Shown here in pieces: positions 11,901 to 23,915 of a DNA stretch of 64,000 bases (position 1 is its first letter; each line of letters opens with the position of its first letter). The stretch covers positions 682,001 to 746,000 of the forward strand of contig NC_065574.1 in assembly GCF_937616625.2 (NCBI RefSeq), written 5' to 3'. Both the position numbers and the translations under genes were made by a program. This stretch comes from Mercurialis annua (Eukaryota > Streptophyta > Magnoliopsida > Malpighiales > Euphorbiaceae). The notes beneath the pieces were generated by a model, which did no database searches, was not told the origin of the DNA, and worked only from the letters and a program-made list of their open reading frames with translations.

Positions 11901-14900
11901 TAATCAATTGAAGGGAGGGTGATCTTTTAAGTCTATAACCATGCTATGTTCCCAACTGTCTTACTCATTTATGTAATAGCTTTTGTGGCTAATATTAAAT
12001 GCTAAAAATAGTCCAAAGAAATAAATTTTAGCTTACTGTCAACTGAATAACTTAAATTTCAGAGTAACTATAAGTCCCACAATTATCTCAATTGTCAGAA
12101 CTAGATTATGGTAGGGAAGTGTTATATTGTGATCCCACTATCTCACGACCCCCCAAACCCACCACTCCCAAGCCACCATCTCTCGTCATTTACTAAGAAA
12201 GCATATGCATGCTAGTGTTTATTACTGGAAAAAAATAAAACAATCCACCTATTTCATAAAGCATATATTTCCATGTATTACTTGGGAACTATAAAACTGT
12301 ACCCAACCTTCAAGTATGACATATATTTGACACCGTCAGTGTGCTGAATATTGCGCTTTCGTAGCTTTTCTTCTCTTCTGGGTCTTGCATCATCCGAAGC
12401 AACCAATGGCTTCACAGTTTTTTCCTTCATGAAGCCTTTATCATGAGTCCTGACATTGAAAAATTCTGTAAAATTCTTTCACAATTGCATGAATACAGAA
12501 CATGCGCGTAAGATGAAGAGATGAGAAACATTTTTCTACAACCTAAAGAATAATTCTGCCACCACTATAGCCATATGTAGCGGTATATCATAAATAAAAG
12601 GGAATAAATACCTAAAATGCTTATTTAAAGTTTCGCTCTTTAGGGGTTGGGAAAGCAAATGTATGAGATGAAATTGGAGTATTGCAAAAGAACACAAAAT
12701 TAAGATTAATTACCTCCGATGAAGTTCACCACTCTTTTTTACTGAAGAGTTTTGATTGTCACTGCTACATACATTCTCCTCAGCAAACAAGGAGCATGAT
12801 TCAGATGTATCCACAGCACTTTCCTCAAGGTTATAAAATCTAGTGTCATTTTCACATGAGGATATTCGCTTGTCCACATCTCTCCTTGACCTATTAAGAA
12901 ATCACGCATGTCCAAATCAGAAAAAGGATTAATATATCAGAAAAAAAACCAAAGAATTAAACATCAACAAGTCATAAACATATATGAGAAAGATAATGCG
13001 CATACTTCACAAAATTTAGCATTTTACATATCTAATTTTAAGGATTTTGACACACTAATTATTCGATGTTAACTTGAAAACTGTTTCAAACTGAGCGAAT
13101 TAATTGAGCCTGTACAAGAAAAACTAATACGAATATATAATAAAATGTTCACTATTAGAACAAAAAACGTTCAGCATAATTTCTCAAGACATCTGAAAGA
13201 AATTAGAACAATTTAGTAAAAACATCAATTAAACAAAACAATGAGAGCTCTACATAAAGTGGTTCCTCTTCTTGCTACGCACTTTAGATACTAACCCAAC
13301 AGAAAGCATATCACCGTAGCTAAAGTCCATAGACACTAAAGAGTCAGCACCTAATCATAACTGAGGAGTCAAATGATTCCCTATTTTCCATATATGAAAA
13401 TGCACTAAATAATTATGAGCTAGCTTCACCAAATCCAGTTGACATAGTGATTAAGATTTTTTCAACTTGCAAGACACTCCAAACTAGTCAAACATTTGTT
13501 TTTCAAACGAACATGATCATATCACAATCCTCTTTCCTATGCTTAAAAAAGTTTGTCAACACATTCTTATAATGCTAATCCATAATGAAATTCAGTAAGG
13601 GAAACACAGAACCATTAAAAAAGGTGACCAAGCTATATGAAATTCAGTAAGGAGTCAAACACCAATGCTAATAATTTATAACGCAGAAAAAATACTCAAA
13701 CCTCCATATCTTCTGCGCAACTTCACTTTCAAAATCCTTGCTGGTTTCGCAAGTCTCCTTCAGCATCTGCAAGTACTTTATCATGCTGCCACAAGATGAA
13801 AACATCATACAGGTCATACGAAATGCTTAAGAAAAGATTTGAATACACAGACACTCAGACACGTTAGCGTACTCAGCATGGTAATTCTGTATCTCAGAGT
13901 AGAATAGTTTCTTATCCGCCTTTATACACTGTTCTTGATGAATAATGGCATCAGGGTGAAGATTGCCCGAGCAAAGCGAACCACCCCTGCAAGCATGAGT
14001 TCGAAAAAATAGTCGAGTTAAAATTACAGCCTTGCACAATATGTCAAAATCATGGTTCTTTTATAGGCTAGACATTGGCTTTGATGTTCAAATATGCCAC
14101 TATTTAGAAATCTTCCTCTACCACTAGCAATGATGGGCAGTGCATGAGGTAGCTCATATACCACAAAGGAGAAGAAAAGCACTTAATGAACAAAGCTCTA
14201 GGATTTTAGCTGGTAAAAGTGAAAAGCTTCTCATATTCACTAGGAACTCAGAGGAAGGTAGCAATCGAGTCAACTACCTGTACCCCTTGTTAAAGCTCAT
14301 GTTTCTCTTTTCTACGACTTCGAACGAGTAATAACAGAATAGACAAGAAAATCAGCTTGATCAAGAAGGACGAACGGAAACTAACAAGTTATTTCCCATT
14401 TGCCTTCACACACATGTAGCTTATCTCATAAGGTGGCAAACAAAAGACTTGAATAGAAGCGGAAAACAAAATTGTGCCTGAATTAGAAATTATACAAGCT
14501 ATACAACAGATGACATAGAAAAATATTCCAGCACATACCTTTATCCCAAACAAATGAGCATATAAAAATATTTGGAATTATGTACCACTTCTGTATAGGT
14601 TTACAGGCATTATGATATTCATTCTAAAGCAATATTGACATCATATTTTAATATCTACCATTTCAAATGAGGATTTCCAAAGTGAAAGTTGTCCCCAGCA
14701 AGCAATGCGTGCACTACTTCTTCTGCATCGGATCCTCTAGGAAGAAACTGCATAAGATATTTTCTCTCATTTTCTGACAAATGAGTATTCCAAACCTGCA
14801 TCAAGCCCAACAATAAAACACATAAGCTAAGTCTAGAGACAGAAATTACACAAGGACAGACTGACACTTAATAAACTACAAAATAACAATTACCTCAAAT

Positions 14901-15217
14901 GATAGAACCTCTGTCAAATTCTCCAGTTCAAAAAGTTCTTGAGGAATTGCAAGAACATCTGCTAAAATACCATGCCTCTGAGAAAAAGGATCTATAAATT
15001 CCCTCAAATCTTTCTGCCTGAAGCCAACCTGCTCCCTTTTGGCAATGACTTGTCTGTTGTCGCCATCCCACTCGAGAGAAATGTGAGACTTTGTGTTTAA
15101 CTCATTTTTTGGGGATCCTAGTTTCTTTTTTTTAGTTTTGTATTGCTCCCAAGAACTGCAACCTGCAATGCTGACACCATTAAGCCGTTTTCTTCGATGA
15201 TCAGCCGCCATTGGCAT
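8979..15217 (-). CDS. NFRKB-like (INO80-associated) nuclear protein
   Basis: Twelve exons on the minus strand: 14894-15217, 14659-14795, 13873-13986, 13702-13785, 12714-12890, 12308-12449, 11330-11490, 11117-11243, 10877-10957, 10611-10712, 10357-10437, 8979-10253. They sum to 2805 nt (934 aa) with one open frame. Residues about 85-155 hold the conserved N-terminal block of NFRKB proteins (IPQELFELENLTEVLSFE, then VWNTHLSENERKYLMQFLP, then GNPHLKW), the DEUBAD/ASXH-like module that in animals docks UCH37 to the INO80 remodeller. The middle is basic and charged. The last 425 residues (exon 12) are low-complexity, rich in Q, N, S and H. It resembles AT5G13950 ('nuclear factor kappa-B-binding protein') from memory. 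A likely 5' UTR intron runs from about 16346 to 15287 (GTACGA donor, TTTCAG acceptor). The start could equally be the second Met, two codons in. Role in plants is inferred from the family. Confidence 0.9.
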
Positions 15218-18200
15218 GAGATATTATCTGAAGACTATGGCGACATACTAATGGCAGTTGAAGAACGCCTTTCCTCCAGAAGATAACTGAAACCAACATT
15301 TTAAAGTGAGCTACGGTTTGCATGAAACTTTATATACTAGGTAAAGCCCTAATAGTGACACCTTAAAACTTTTCACCTGCATATCAAGCCGGCATATATA
15401 TATAACAATATTATCTAGAAGTATTTACCTTTTAACATGTGTATTTGTCTAAAGTAAATACAGAAAGTAACCGTCACGAAATACAATCATAATCTGATCA
15501 AAGTATTACAATTAACACCATATGTTATATGTATTCAGACTTCAGAGTCATCTTTGCATACACAATAGATAAAAGTGCGCCAAACAAATTCTGTATAATG
15601 CCAATTATGATTAAAAAAAGACATACACTTCTAAAAAAACTCACTGAATGCAAGAACACATTTACACACTACTTCAGTTTCCTACACTAAAACGCAAAAC
15701 AGTTTGTTTAATAATGCAATAAAATCTTAAGCCAGTAGAAAGTATTAATTAACTTTTTTAGATAAAAGCTTAAGCCGGTAGAGAGTATTAACTACATTTT
15801 TAAAATAAAATAAAAATCAACCACCATGAGATATGAGCAAATTCCAAAAAAAAAAAAATCAACCACTATTTTCTGATTTTCCACTAGAAAAAATGATAAA
15901 AAAAATTACTTTTCAATAAGACAACTGCTATCTACATAATCAAATAAAGTAATAAAATTCAAAGTTGAAATTTCCTTAATTAAACTCAACATAAAGCAAC
16001 ATTTATAATTGAGAAATTAAAGTTTTCCCAAAACGAAAATTAAATTCCAAGCAAAATTGTTAGATTAAAAAAAAACAGTCGTATTCCTCACCTCCCAACA
16101 AAGTAAAATTTATGCTTCTCAACTACACCAATGAAAAAAATATAGCCGCTTAATCCAACAATGCAACACAGAACATTCGTAAAACAAACCTAAATTTTAA
16201 ATTGAGATAACTCACGAAGCATCGAATAAAATTCGCCCAAAAGCACAATTCCAGCGGCAAAAAAAATTAACATAGCAGGATTACATCTCTCCAATTCAAA
16301 TAAGCAAAACCCTAAGTAATTGAGAGAGCAAATAGAAAGAATCGTACCGTTGAACCGAGTTAACTAAAGAACAAAGCCGCCGATAAGAATTAATTAGTTA
16401 ACAGAACATCAACCAAGGGGAAAATAGAAGCAAAAAAAGTTAATCAAGGTACAACTTTTTTAGGGTTATGGAATTGGATTGGGGAATAGCTAAGGATTGG
16501 TTAAAATAAAAATAGAAAAAATAAAGAAAGCAGAGACGCAGGCTTGGGTTTGGCTGTTGCCCATGGATGGCGGCACCTCTATCACCAAAGATTATTGTAA
16601 TTCCATTTTTTAACAAAACTAGTTTTTATCGCCACGTGCTACGCACGTTAACGATATCTATATGACCCGTTATTTAATATTATAATTGTATATTTTTTAA
16701 TAATATATTATTATTATTTAAATTTTATTAAACTTGTATTTTAATTTGTTTTGTTTAATTATTTTATAAAATTTTAATTTCTTTTATTGAAAATGTTAAA
16801 AAGTTAGAGTTAAGCAATAGATTTAATTTTTGATATTGTTGTTATTAAAAGATGATAATATGATTGAAATAAATTTATATTATTTTTCATTGTATATAAC
16901 TAATAAATATAATAAATATCAAAGTGTTAACACAAATATTATAATATAATTATTTAATGTTAATGAAACTCGCCATATTCTTTTATATATATATATAGTG
17001 ATATTTACGTGCTATTCCTATTAAAATTAGGAATTTATCACATAATGATAGTTGTTGCACAATTTCTTTTAGGATTAGGAATTTAATATATAATGGTAGT
17101 TACTGCGATAATTATTTTAATATGTTTTCTTTATGGATTAGGAATGCCATCTTTCTATTTGTTAAACACAAATATTTTTATATGTCAAAATATGTAAAGG
17201 GTATTTTTGTCCGTGAATGGAAGTGTTCGCCCCGCGAATACACTTTTATATTTGTTATAGATATATTATTTTATTTTATTTTTTATACAAGAAAAGAATA
17301 ATAATATGATAATATTTAGTATATACGTAGCTATGGAGTAAGCAACTAATTAAAATACTATATATTGGTTGACTGGGTGATTTGATTTTGATTATTTAAT
17401 GAAAATTTTACTATTAATAAAAAAACTAATTTCGCATTACGTGTTATGCATGTGGCTCGTAATATAACACGTCAATGAACATATTAGTAAATTTATAATA
17501 ATTATATCAATCTTTTATTTATAATTAATATTAAATTAGTTAAGAATTTTTGTAAAAGTAAATATCATATATTCGGTTATTAAAATTTTTTTATACTGAA
17601 TTTATTTTTCTTTTGCTTTTATAATAACCATAAGTAAATAATTAACTTAATTATATTAATAATATCTTTAAAAATAATAAAATAGAAATTTAAATAATAA
17701 TATATTGACCAAATATAGTATTTTAATTTTGTAGTTCAATCAAACTAAAAGATAGGTATTCCTACTAATTTGGAGACAATTTAATTATTTTTTACATACT
17801 AAAAACTAAATTGAAAATAATTTAGCTACCTATTCTAATTAGGACTTTAATTACAATAGTGATTAATTAAATAACTAATTAGTTAATGACTATAAAACCT
17901 TTATTTAGTAGTAAACTGAAAAGGATTATTCAGTAAATTTGTCTGTCCCCCCCCCTCCCATCCGTACTTTTATATATAGTATAGATAGATAGATATAAGT
18001 ATGAATAGTAAATGTAATAATATTTTTAAATTTAAAATTTAAATTATTTTATAAGATTTTATGTTTTTAATTTGGTATTTCAGAAATATATAAAAAATAA
18101 TAGGTAATTATTTATATTATTTAACTGTAGATAGACTATTTTCAAGCTAAACTTTATTATGATTTCTTAGGTTAATCTGAAAACCGTGTCTTTTAATAAA

Positions 18201-19529
18201 AAAAATATAATTTTTAAAAAAAATGAATAAATTATGTAAAATTCCTAAAAAAGGAGTACATATTATGAATACTTAATAATAAAAAAAATCAATTTAGCTT
18301 TAGGAAGACTGAGCACCCAACAACCAATAAAATATCCAAAAATAAATTTTCACTAACTATCTTTAAATTTTCCTCTTTCTTTCCAATCGTTTATAAAAAT
18401 TTAATTTGTATTCTAACCATTTTAGAAGTTTTTATTTATAAGTCATTATACGTTTTTTTCTAACTTCATCAAATCTGGTGACCTAGCCTCCCATTTGAAT
18501 GGCTAACTTGACGAATTTTTTCTTTCAGCAATGCATCACCAGATTGCTGTTTTCCACATCAATCTTATGTCAAACAATATATGTAAACCACGCAGACGAC
18601 ACTTGACGATTAGGATATAAATTAAATTTTAGAGACAAAATTTACGATCTTATGTTGCCTTTCACAATTGTAGGTCTTTAACGACCAAATTTTTTAAAAG
18701 AAGCAATTTGCAATCATAAAAAACAGCATCATTATAGTAGATCCGCTAACGAAAACGTATCAAAATTCCCTCAAATTCTTCAAAATATATCATTTCATAC
18801 TCCAAATGACGAAAATAGTTTACTACTCATTAAATATATTTTTATACTTTATCTAAATCTATTAACTAAAAATATAATTTTTGAATCAATAAAATTCATA
18901 TAAAAACGATATTCAACAAATAAACACATGTGTAACATTAATGTTTTAATCATCAATAAAAATCCTATAAAAACAATACTAGTAATTAATAAGATAACGT
19001 TTACTTGTGATAATAGACTTTTGGATCCCAAAGTAAACGTTATTTTATTGACTTGGAAAGTTTTCCACTTCTAGAGCACATATGTTGCCAAATTTTTATT
19101 TTTTAATTAAATATTTATATTTTTATCAATTATAAATAATTTTTTTTTATAGTTATACTCAATTAAAAAAATTCTTCTACAATTAGATTAACATTTTAAG
19201 TTACCATCTTAAAATTCAAACATTTTCATTCTCTATCAATTACAATCAAATTTTAAAATGTAATATAACTTCTAAAAGAGTTATTATAAAATTTTAGGTG
19301 TGAATGATAAAAGACGCAAATGTTTAAATTTTAAAATAAAATTTAAAATATTAATTTTAATTACAAAGAAAGCCTCTTAAATTTGAGATAATTTTAAAAT
19401 TTAAAAGATTTTATTGTATTTGATAAAAAAATACAACGGTTTGAATTTTTAAATAAATATGGTCTAATTAAATTGTTAAAAGATGAAATCTAGAACGAGG
19501 AGATGAAAAAAAATATTATTTAGAATATA
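15218..19529. other. 5' leader of NFRKB-like gene, then TE-worn intergenic DNA
   Basis: 15218-16400 is probably the 5' UTR with its intron; the putative first leader exon ends near 16347. From about 16600 the sequence is very AT-rich, with phrases typical of decayed plant mobile elements: 'cgtgctacgcacg' near 16634 and 'cattacgtgttatgcatgtggc' near 17434. A C-run followed by 'tttatatatagtatagat', resembling a common non-autonomous element terminus, lies at 17940-17995. I could not pair ends reliably, and no coding region is supported. Confidence 0.45.
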
Positions 19530-19922
19530 GGCAAAAGGTACAAAAAAAACCTCATTGTTTTCACAAAAGTACAAATCAGCCCTTTTACTTTTGTGGGATA
19601 TAATTAAATCCTCTTCATTTTCAAATAGAACAAATAACTCATTTCATCCAACATCATTAGAAACACTCGTTAATGGCTGACATGTCTCTCATAATCATAT
19701 AGGAAAAAAGTTTAAAAATAATTTTAATATTTAAAATATTTACCAAAAATTTGAGGGTAAGTGTCCCAAAAGTAAATTAAAAGGGTTTATTTGTTCTTTT
19801 AAAATAATAATGGTTTAATTGTTCAATTTTAAAAACACGGGAGCTTAATTGTGGCCAGATAAAATAAAAGGGTTGATCTGTACTTTTGAGAAAAATTCGA
19901 AAACTTTTTTGTATCTTCTGCC
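19530..19922. mobile_element. MULE-type non-autonomous element
   Basis: The left end reads GGCAAAAGGTACAAAAAAAA. The right end, on the opposite strand, reads GGCAGAAGATACAAAAAAGT. Similarity continues through 'CAAAAGTACAAATCAGCCC' for about 60 bases. The flanks are TAGAATATA (19521-19529) and TAAAATATA (19923-19931), an 8/9 match for a 9-bp target duplication. No coding capacity. Confidence 0.75.
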
Positions 19923-19923
19923 T

Positions 19924-19926
<3 letters not shown>

Positions 19927-20017
<91 letters not shown>
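19927..20017. repeat. (AT)n microsatellite, about 91 bp
   Basis: An uninterrupted alternating A/T run lies directly against the right flank of the MULE-type element at 19530-19922. The open frame it produces (alternating I and Y) is meaningless. Confidence 0.97.
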
Positions 20018-20019
<2 letters not shown>

Positions 20020-20457
20020 TTCAATTATTGAAAAGTATCTACATGTTTGATTTTTTTTTATTTATGGTCAATTTTTTTAAAATATTCTATTTTAGTTCAT
20101 TTTTCAATTAGCTATTCGTTTAAATTAGAGTGAAAATTATTTAAATATACACTTCATATTTTTTCATTTTGAAAATTTTGATGATAAACATGCAAATTGA
20201 AATAATATGAAGCAATTTGAAAAATATATTTTAATATTTTTTTTATTCTAATTTGAACGCATACTATAATTAAAATTAAAATCAGAAAATAGGCTGATGA
20301 TTTTTTTAGGGGTTTACTATTCGCCGCCCCAAATTACTGGCCACCGCCCCAAAAATTATCATTTTACCCTTATTGTAAAAAAAAAAAAATTCTGAACCAA
20401 AAAAAAAAAATTTGTTCTCTCAAATGATAGTAGTCCACATTTACTAATTCGATTAAA

Positions 20458-21288
20458 ATGACGGATAACGCTCGTAATTCGTCCGGAAACGAATATCCAC
20501 CATCCGAAACTAGCGTATCCGGATTTGCCGAGGTATTTTATCTATTTTACGTTCGTTTTAATTTTTTTTAATTTTTTTTAAATTTTTTTAAATGGTCCAT
20601 CGCCGACAGATGGCGATGGACCATATGGGCCATCGCCCAAAGATGGCGATGGCCCATGCGGCCATGGGCCATCGTTGGGCGATGGCCCATGCGGCCATGG
20701 GTCCCTCAGGGACGATTCCGTCCCTGAGGGACAATATTTTTCTTTTTTTTTTAATTTAAATAAATAAAAAAAAAATTTAATTAATGAAATAAATAATTAA
20801 ATGTCTTTAAATTAATTAATTTTTATTAGTTAGAGATCAATTAAATTCTATTAGTTATAATATAAGTTTAGTGTTTTAATTAAATTTTATGTGGACTACT
20901 ATTTATTTGTTAGTGTTTTTAATTAGAGTTTCGATTAAATTTAACTTTTTTTGTTAGCGAATTTTTGTATTCACTAGTGTAATTTTAATTTATTTTTCTG
21001 AAAATTGTTACAATTATTTTCGTTTTGCAGGTTCATTTAGAAGATTATGGCAGTGACGGTATCGATTACAGTGAACGGTTTTTTTATGAAAACGGGTTTG
21101 AAAGTGATACCGAAGCAATAAATTGGGCAAAGGGAATTGCTATACAGATTGGGTTTGAGCTGGTTATTTCGTCTCACAAGAAAGGGGGGTTGGTAAAACT
21201 TTTGAGATGTTGTCGGGGTGAGAGATATAGAGGGTCGCACACAGATTTAGATTCTTTTGCACGAAAGAATACGAAGACGAAGGCCTGA
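20458..21288 (+). pseudogene. Truncated MULE/FAR1-like N-terminal domain gene
   Basis: Two exons, 20458-20532 and 21031-21288, give 110 aa with a GT-AG intron. Exon 1 encodes a short S/N/P-rich tail. Exon 2 carries the block ESDTEAINWAKGIAIQIGFE then VISSHKKGG and LLRCCRGERYRG, which matches the N-terminal DNA-binding-like segment of plant MULE/FAR1-type transposases (F-x-S-x-x-E-A-x-x-W, then R-C-x-R-G). The frame stops at about 21288, where the sequence changes into the antisense 3' part of the PMD gene, so the transposase core is missing. It is probably a relic of the parental transposase created by an internal deletion. Confidence 0.65.
20580..20742. repeat. GC-rich nested palindromes (left block of MULE)
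   Basis: Inside the intron of the truncated MULE gene. Repeated 'ggccatcg / cgatggcc' words form nested inverted repeats. A near-perfect hairpin, GGTCCCTCAGGGACG then CGTCCCTGAGGGACA, lies at 20699-20732. Base composition contrasts sharply with the AT-rich surroundings. It shares the 'CATCGCC/GGCGATG' core with the block at 23050-23505. Confidence 0.85.
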
Positions 21289-23590
21289 AACATGGAAAAT
21301 ACTCGTATATCCAAGCCTGGAGAAGTGTCAGACACCCAGACAAACCGTGACAGTCGCCTCTGGAGGCGATTCCTAACTGACGAAATAAATAGGCCAGTGT
21401 AGCAGAACCCCAAGAATAATCCTTCGCGTCTGCGACTCCATCCCTAACCTCCCAAAGACAGGCTGGTTTAACCCGGTGGCCAGTCTTATCGACGAAAAGA
21501 GTGCAACCTAGCGTCAGCCACATCCACGCTATTGCCTCAACCTCAGCACTCAAACCCCGTCCACAATTCCTAAAAATGGACTCAATCAGAACCCCTCCAT
21601 TTTCATAATGCTTCGTCGAATTAGCTAACAAGTCATTCATAGAGATCCCTAAAATCTCTACACAGGAGGCAAGCAACAACTGTTTCCCGGGCTTATCTGA
21701 AAACATATTGCAGTCATGTATTATTTTAAGGAATACAAAAAAAATTATTAAAATGAATATGTAATTTAAACAAAAATATAGTAAAATTTACCTGAAACCA
21801 CTTTCCCGTCCACAGGAATACGGAGAATAATCCACACGTCATGCAGTGTAATGGTCATCTCCCCGAATGGCAGGTGAAAAGAGTTAGTATCAGGCTGCCA
21901 TCGCTCCACAAATGCAGAAAGGAGCGGAATATCCAAGTGACTGAACATAATATCAGGGAGATGCCCCAAACCACTCTCGGCTATCAGGTGTTTGACCTCG
22001 TCTGAGGCGTCATGATGCCATGCTGACAGCCTCTTACAAACTGCATGTCTACTCTGACACTTCAGAGTGCCTCGCTCCTCCTTCCCTGTCCATATTCCAT
22101 AAGCGACATGTCCAAGGAAACTGGGAATAATACTCCCGTCCTCAGGTCCACCTGGCACTGGATCACTAACAGTCCAAGCAGGTATTTCAGTCCTGGCTCT
22201 TCTACTCGTCACTGAAATTACAATTACAACAATTAACATAAATTTAATATCTTTTAACTATTATTATTAAATTAATGAAATAATTAAATTTTATTTACCT
22301 GATGACGTTTCAGCAATAAACCGTCCATCTTTCCCCTTTTTCCGTCGAATGTTCACGATTGGTCCTAAACTCTCGTCCTCAGAAGTCTCAAAATCAGCAT
22401 CGTCTATCCGACGGTCTTCCATGTCATCATCCTCCATCCGATCATCCTGTATCTGATCATCGACTGGCGTCTCACTAGCTCCCTCAATAGCAGGAGTCCC
22501 CTTCTTGTGTCGTCGGACTGAGGCACTCACACCACGCTTTCGAACATTTCGTTGTCCCGACTCCTCAAAATCAGATTCAGCTATAATAGGCTTACTCTTT
22601 CCCCTGCCACCATTACCGGGTCCTTCTTTCTGCAATTATCAATTTTACAATCAATAATATTAATTAAATTATACTATTAAACTTAAGCAAATAAAAATAT
22701 ATTAATAAAATTCTAAATTGTAAATATCTAAATTTATTTAGTCCGTAAAATTAAAGATTATTTCTTAAAATCTAAAATAATATCACTATCAAAATTAAAT
22801 TTAATCTATATAATAAAATTTAATTAAATAAAAAATTATATTATACAACCTAAAATTATACTACTAAAATTTAATTTAACTACACCTATAACTAATAAAA
22901 TTTAATTTAATTTAATTACACCTATAACTAATAAAATTTAATTGTATTTTTCAATTAATTTTTAGGTTATTTTATTATTTATTAAATCCATTAATTTTAA
23001 TTTTTTAAATTAAAAAATATATATAAAAAAAATTTAAATCGGTTTACGGCCCTCGGACGGCGGCGGCGGCCAGGCCGTCGCCGGCGGGTCCTGGCCATCG
23101 CCGGCGGGTCCTGGACATCGCCGGCGGGTCCTGGCCATCGCCGGCGACGGCCTGCACCATCGCCTGGCGACGGCGATGGTCTGCTGGACCATCGCCGGGC
23201 GATGGCGATGGTCTGCTGGACCATCGCCGGGCGATGGCGATGGTCCAGCAGACCATCGCCGTCGCCAGGCGATGGTCCAGCAGACCATCGCCGTCGCCAG
23301 GCGATGGTCCTGCAGACCATCGCCATCAGGCGATGCCGATGCGCCATCGCCTGGCGATGGCGATGGTCTGCTGGACCATCGCCTGGCGACGGCGATGGTC
23401 TGCTGGACCATCGCCATCGCCCGGCGATGGTCCAGCAGACCATCGCCATCGGCCGGCGATGGTCCAACCGGTCATCGCCAACGCCGGACGATGACCGGTT
23501 TCCGTAAAAAAAAAAATTAAAAAAATTAAAAACTGAAATTAAATTACTTACCGGAGGTCCCCGTCTTTTATCTTTCGCCAATTCCGACAT
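21164..23590 (-). CDS. Plant mobile domain (PMD, MAIN-like) protein, transposon-borne
   Basis: Four exons on the minus strand: 23552-23590, 22299-22629, 21792-22211, 21164-21696 (1323 nt, 440 aa, open frame, GT-AG borders). Exon 2 encodes an acidic/basic linker (residues about 14-124: EDE and KRK clusters). Exon 3 and the start of exon 4 encode the PMD: HLIAESGLGHLPDIMFSHLD, LLSAFVERWQPDTNSFHLPF, then GEMTITLHDVWIILRIPVDG. The motif 'W-x-x-x-T-x-x-F-H-x-P-x-G-E-M-T-x-T-L-x-D-V' is the PMD hallmark (PF10536), known from MAIN/MAIL proteins and from MULE and Ty3 elements. The last 40-odd codons lie antisense to the truncated MULE exon at 21031-21288, so the C-terminus is an accident of the junction. 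Intron 1 contains the large GC-rich palindromic block. It may be expressed as a TE gene or be decaying. Confidence 0.72.
23050..23505. repeat. GC-rich palindromic tandem array (right block of MULE)
   Basis: About 450 bases built from a roughly 20-30 bp unit around ATGGTCTGCTGGACCATCGCC and its reverse complement, alternating in orientation, plus 'GGCGGGTCCTGGCCATCGCC' units at the left. Because the unit is self-complementary, similar open frames appear in several frames on both strands; I do not regard them as genes. It lies in the first intron of the PMD gene and could fold into long hairpins. Confidence 0.93.
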
Positions 23591-23915
23591 AAATCGGCTT
23601 CGATTATTGCTTGAGATTTTGTAATGGATTTTGGTTTGAGAGAAAGTTGAGAGGATGAGTTTTTTGTTTTTTGAGTTGAAAAAGGATTAGGGGTAGTTTG
23701 GTCAAAATTGGGGCGGTGGGTGGTTATTTGGGGCGGTAAATAGTAGTCCACTTTTTTTAAAGTTGAGCAAAAAAATAAAGAAAAAAAAATTCGGACCATT
23801 AAAGTTGGCTGATAATTGATCATCCACGCAGAAAAAATCTGGACCATAAATAATTTTCATCAGATAAAATCCAAACCCCATAATTTCCATTTCTGGAGTT
23901 ACAGAAACACTGAAA

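Larger units (their letters stand above)
20310..23751. mobile_element. 3.4-kb Mutator-like element with plant-mobile-domain gene
   Basis: Terminal inverted repeats: the left reads GGGTTTACTATTCGCCGCCC and the right, on the opposite strand, GTGGACTACTATTTACCGCC. Both continue with 'CCAAAT', then 'CCACCGCCCCAA'. The flanks TTTTTTTAG (20301-20309) and TTTTTTTAA (23752-23760) fit a 9-bp duplication at 8/9. Inside are a plus-strand gene of MULE transposase N-terminal type, cut short, and a minus-strand PMD (MAIN-like) gene whose 3' end overlaps it, plus two GC-rich palindromic blocks. No MULE transposase catalytic core is seen, so the element is probably non-autonomous. Confidence 0.82.

Noticed and set aside
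19849..20031. Open frame with a long alternating I-Y run
   Set aside because: Pure (AT)n microsatellite.
22997..23590. Multiple long overlapping open frames rich in 'AMVCWTIA' and 'PSPGDG' on both strands
   Set aside because: They are the six-frame translation of a self-complementary tandem repeat within a MULE intron. Only the 13-codon PMD exon at 23552-23590 is kept.
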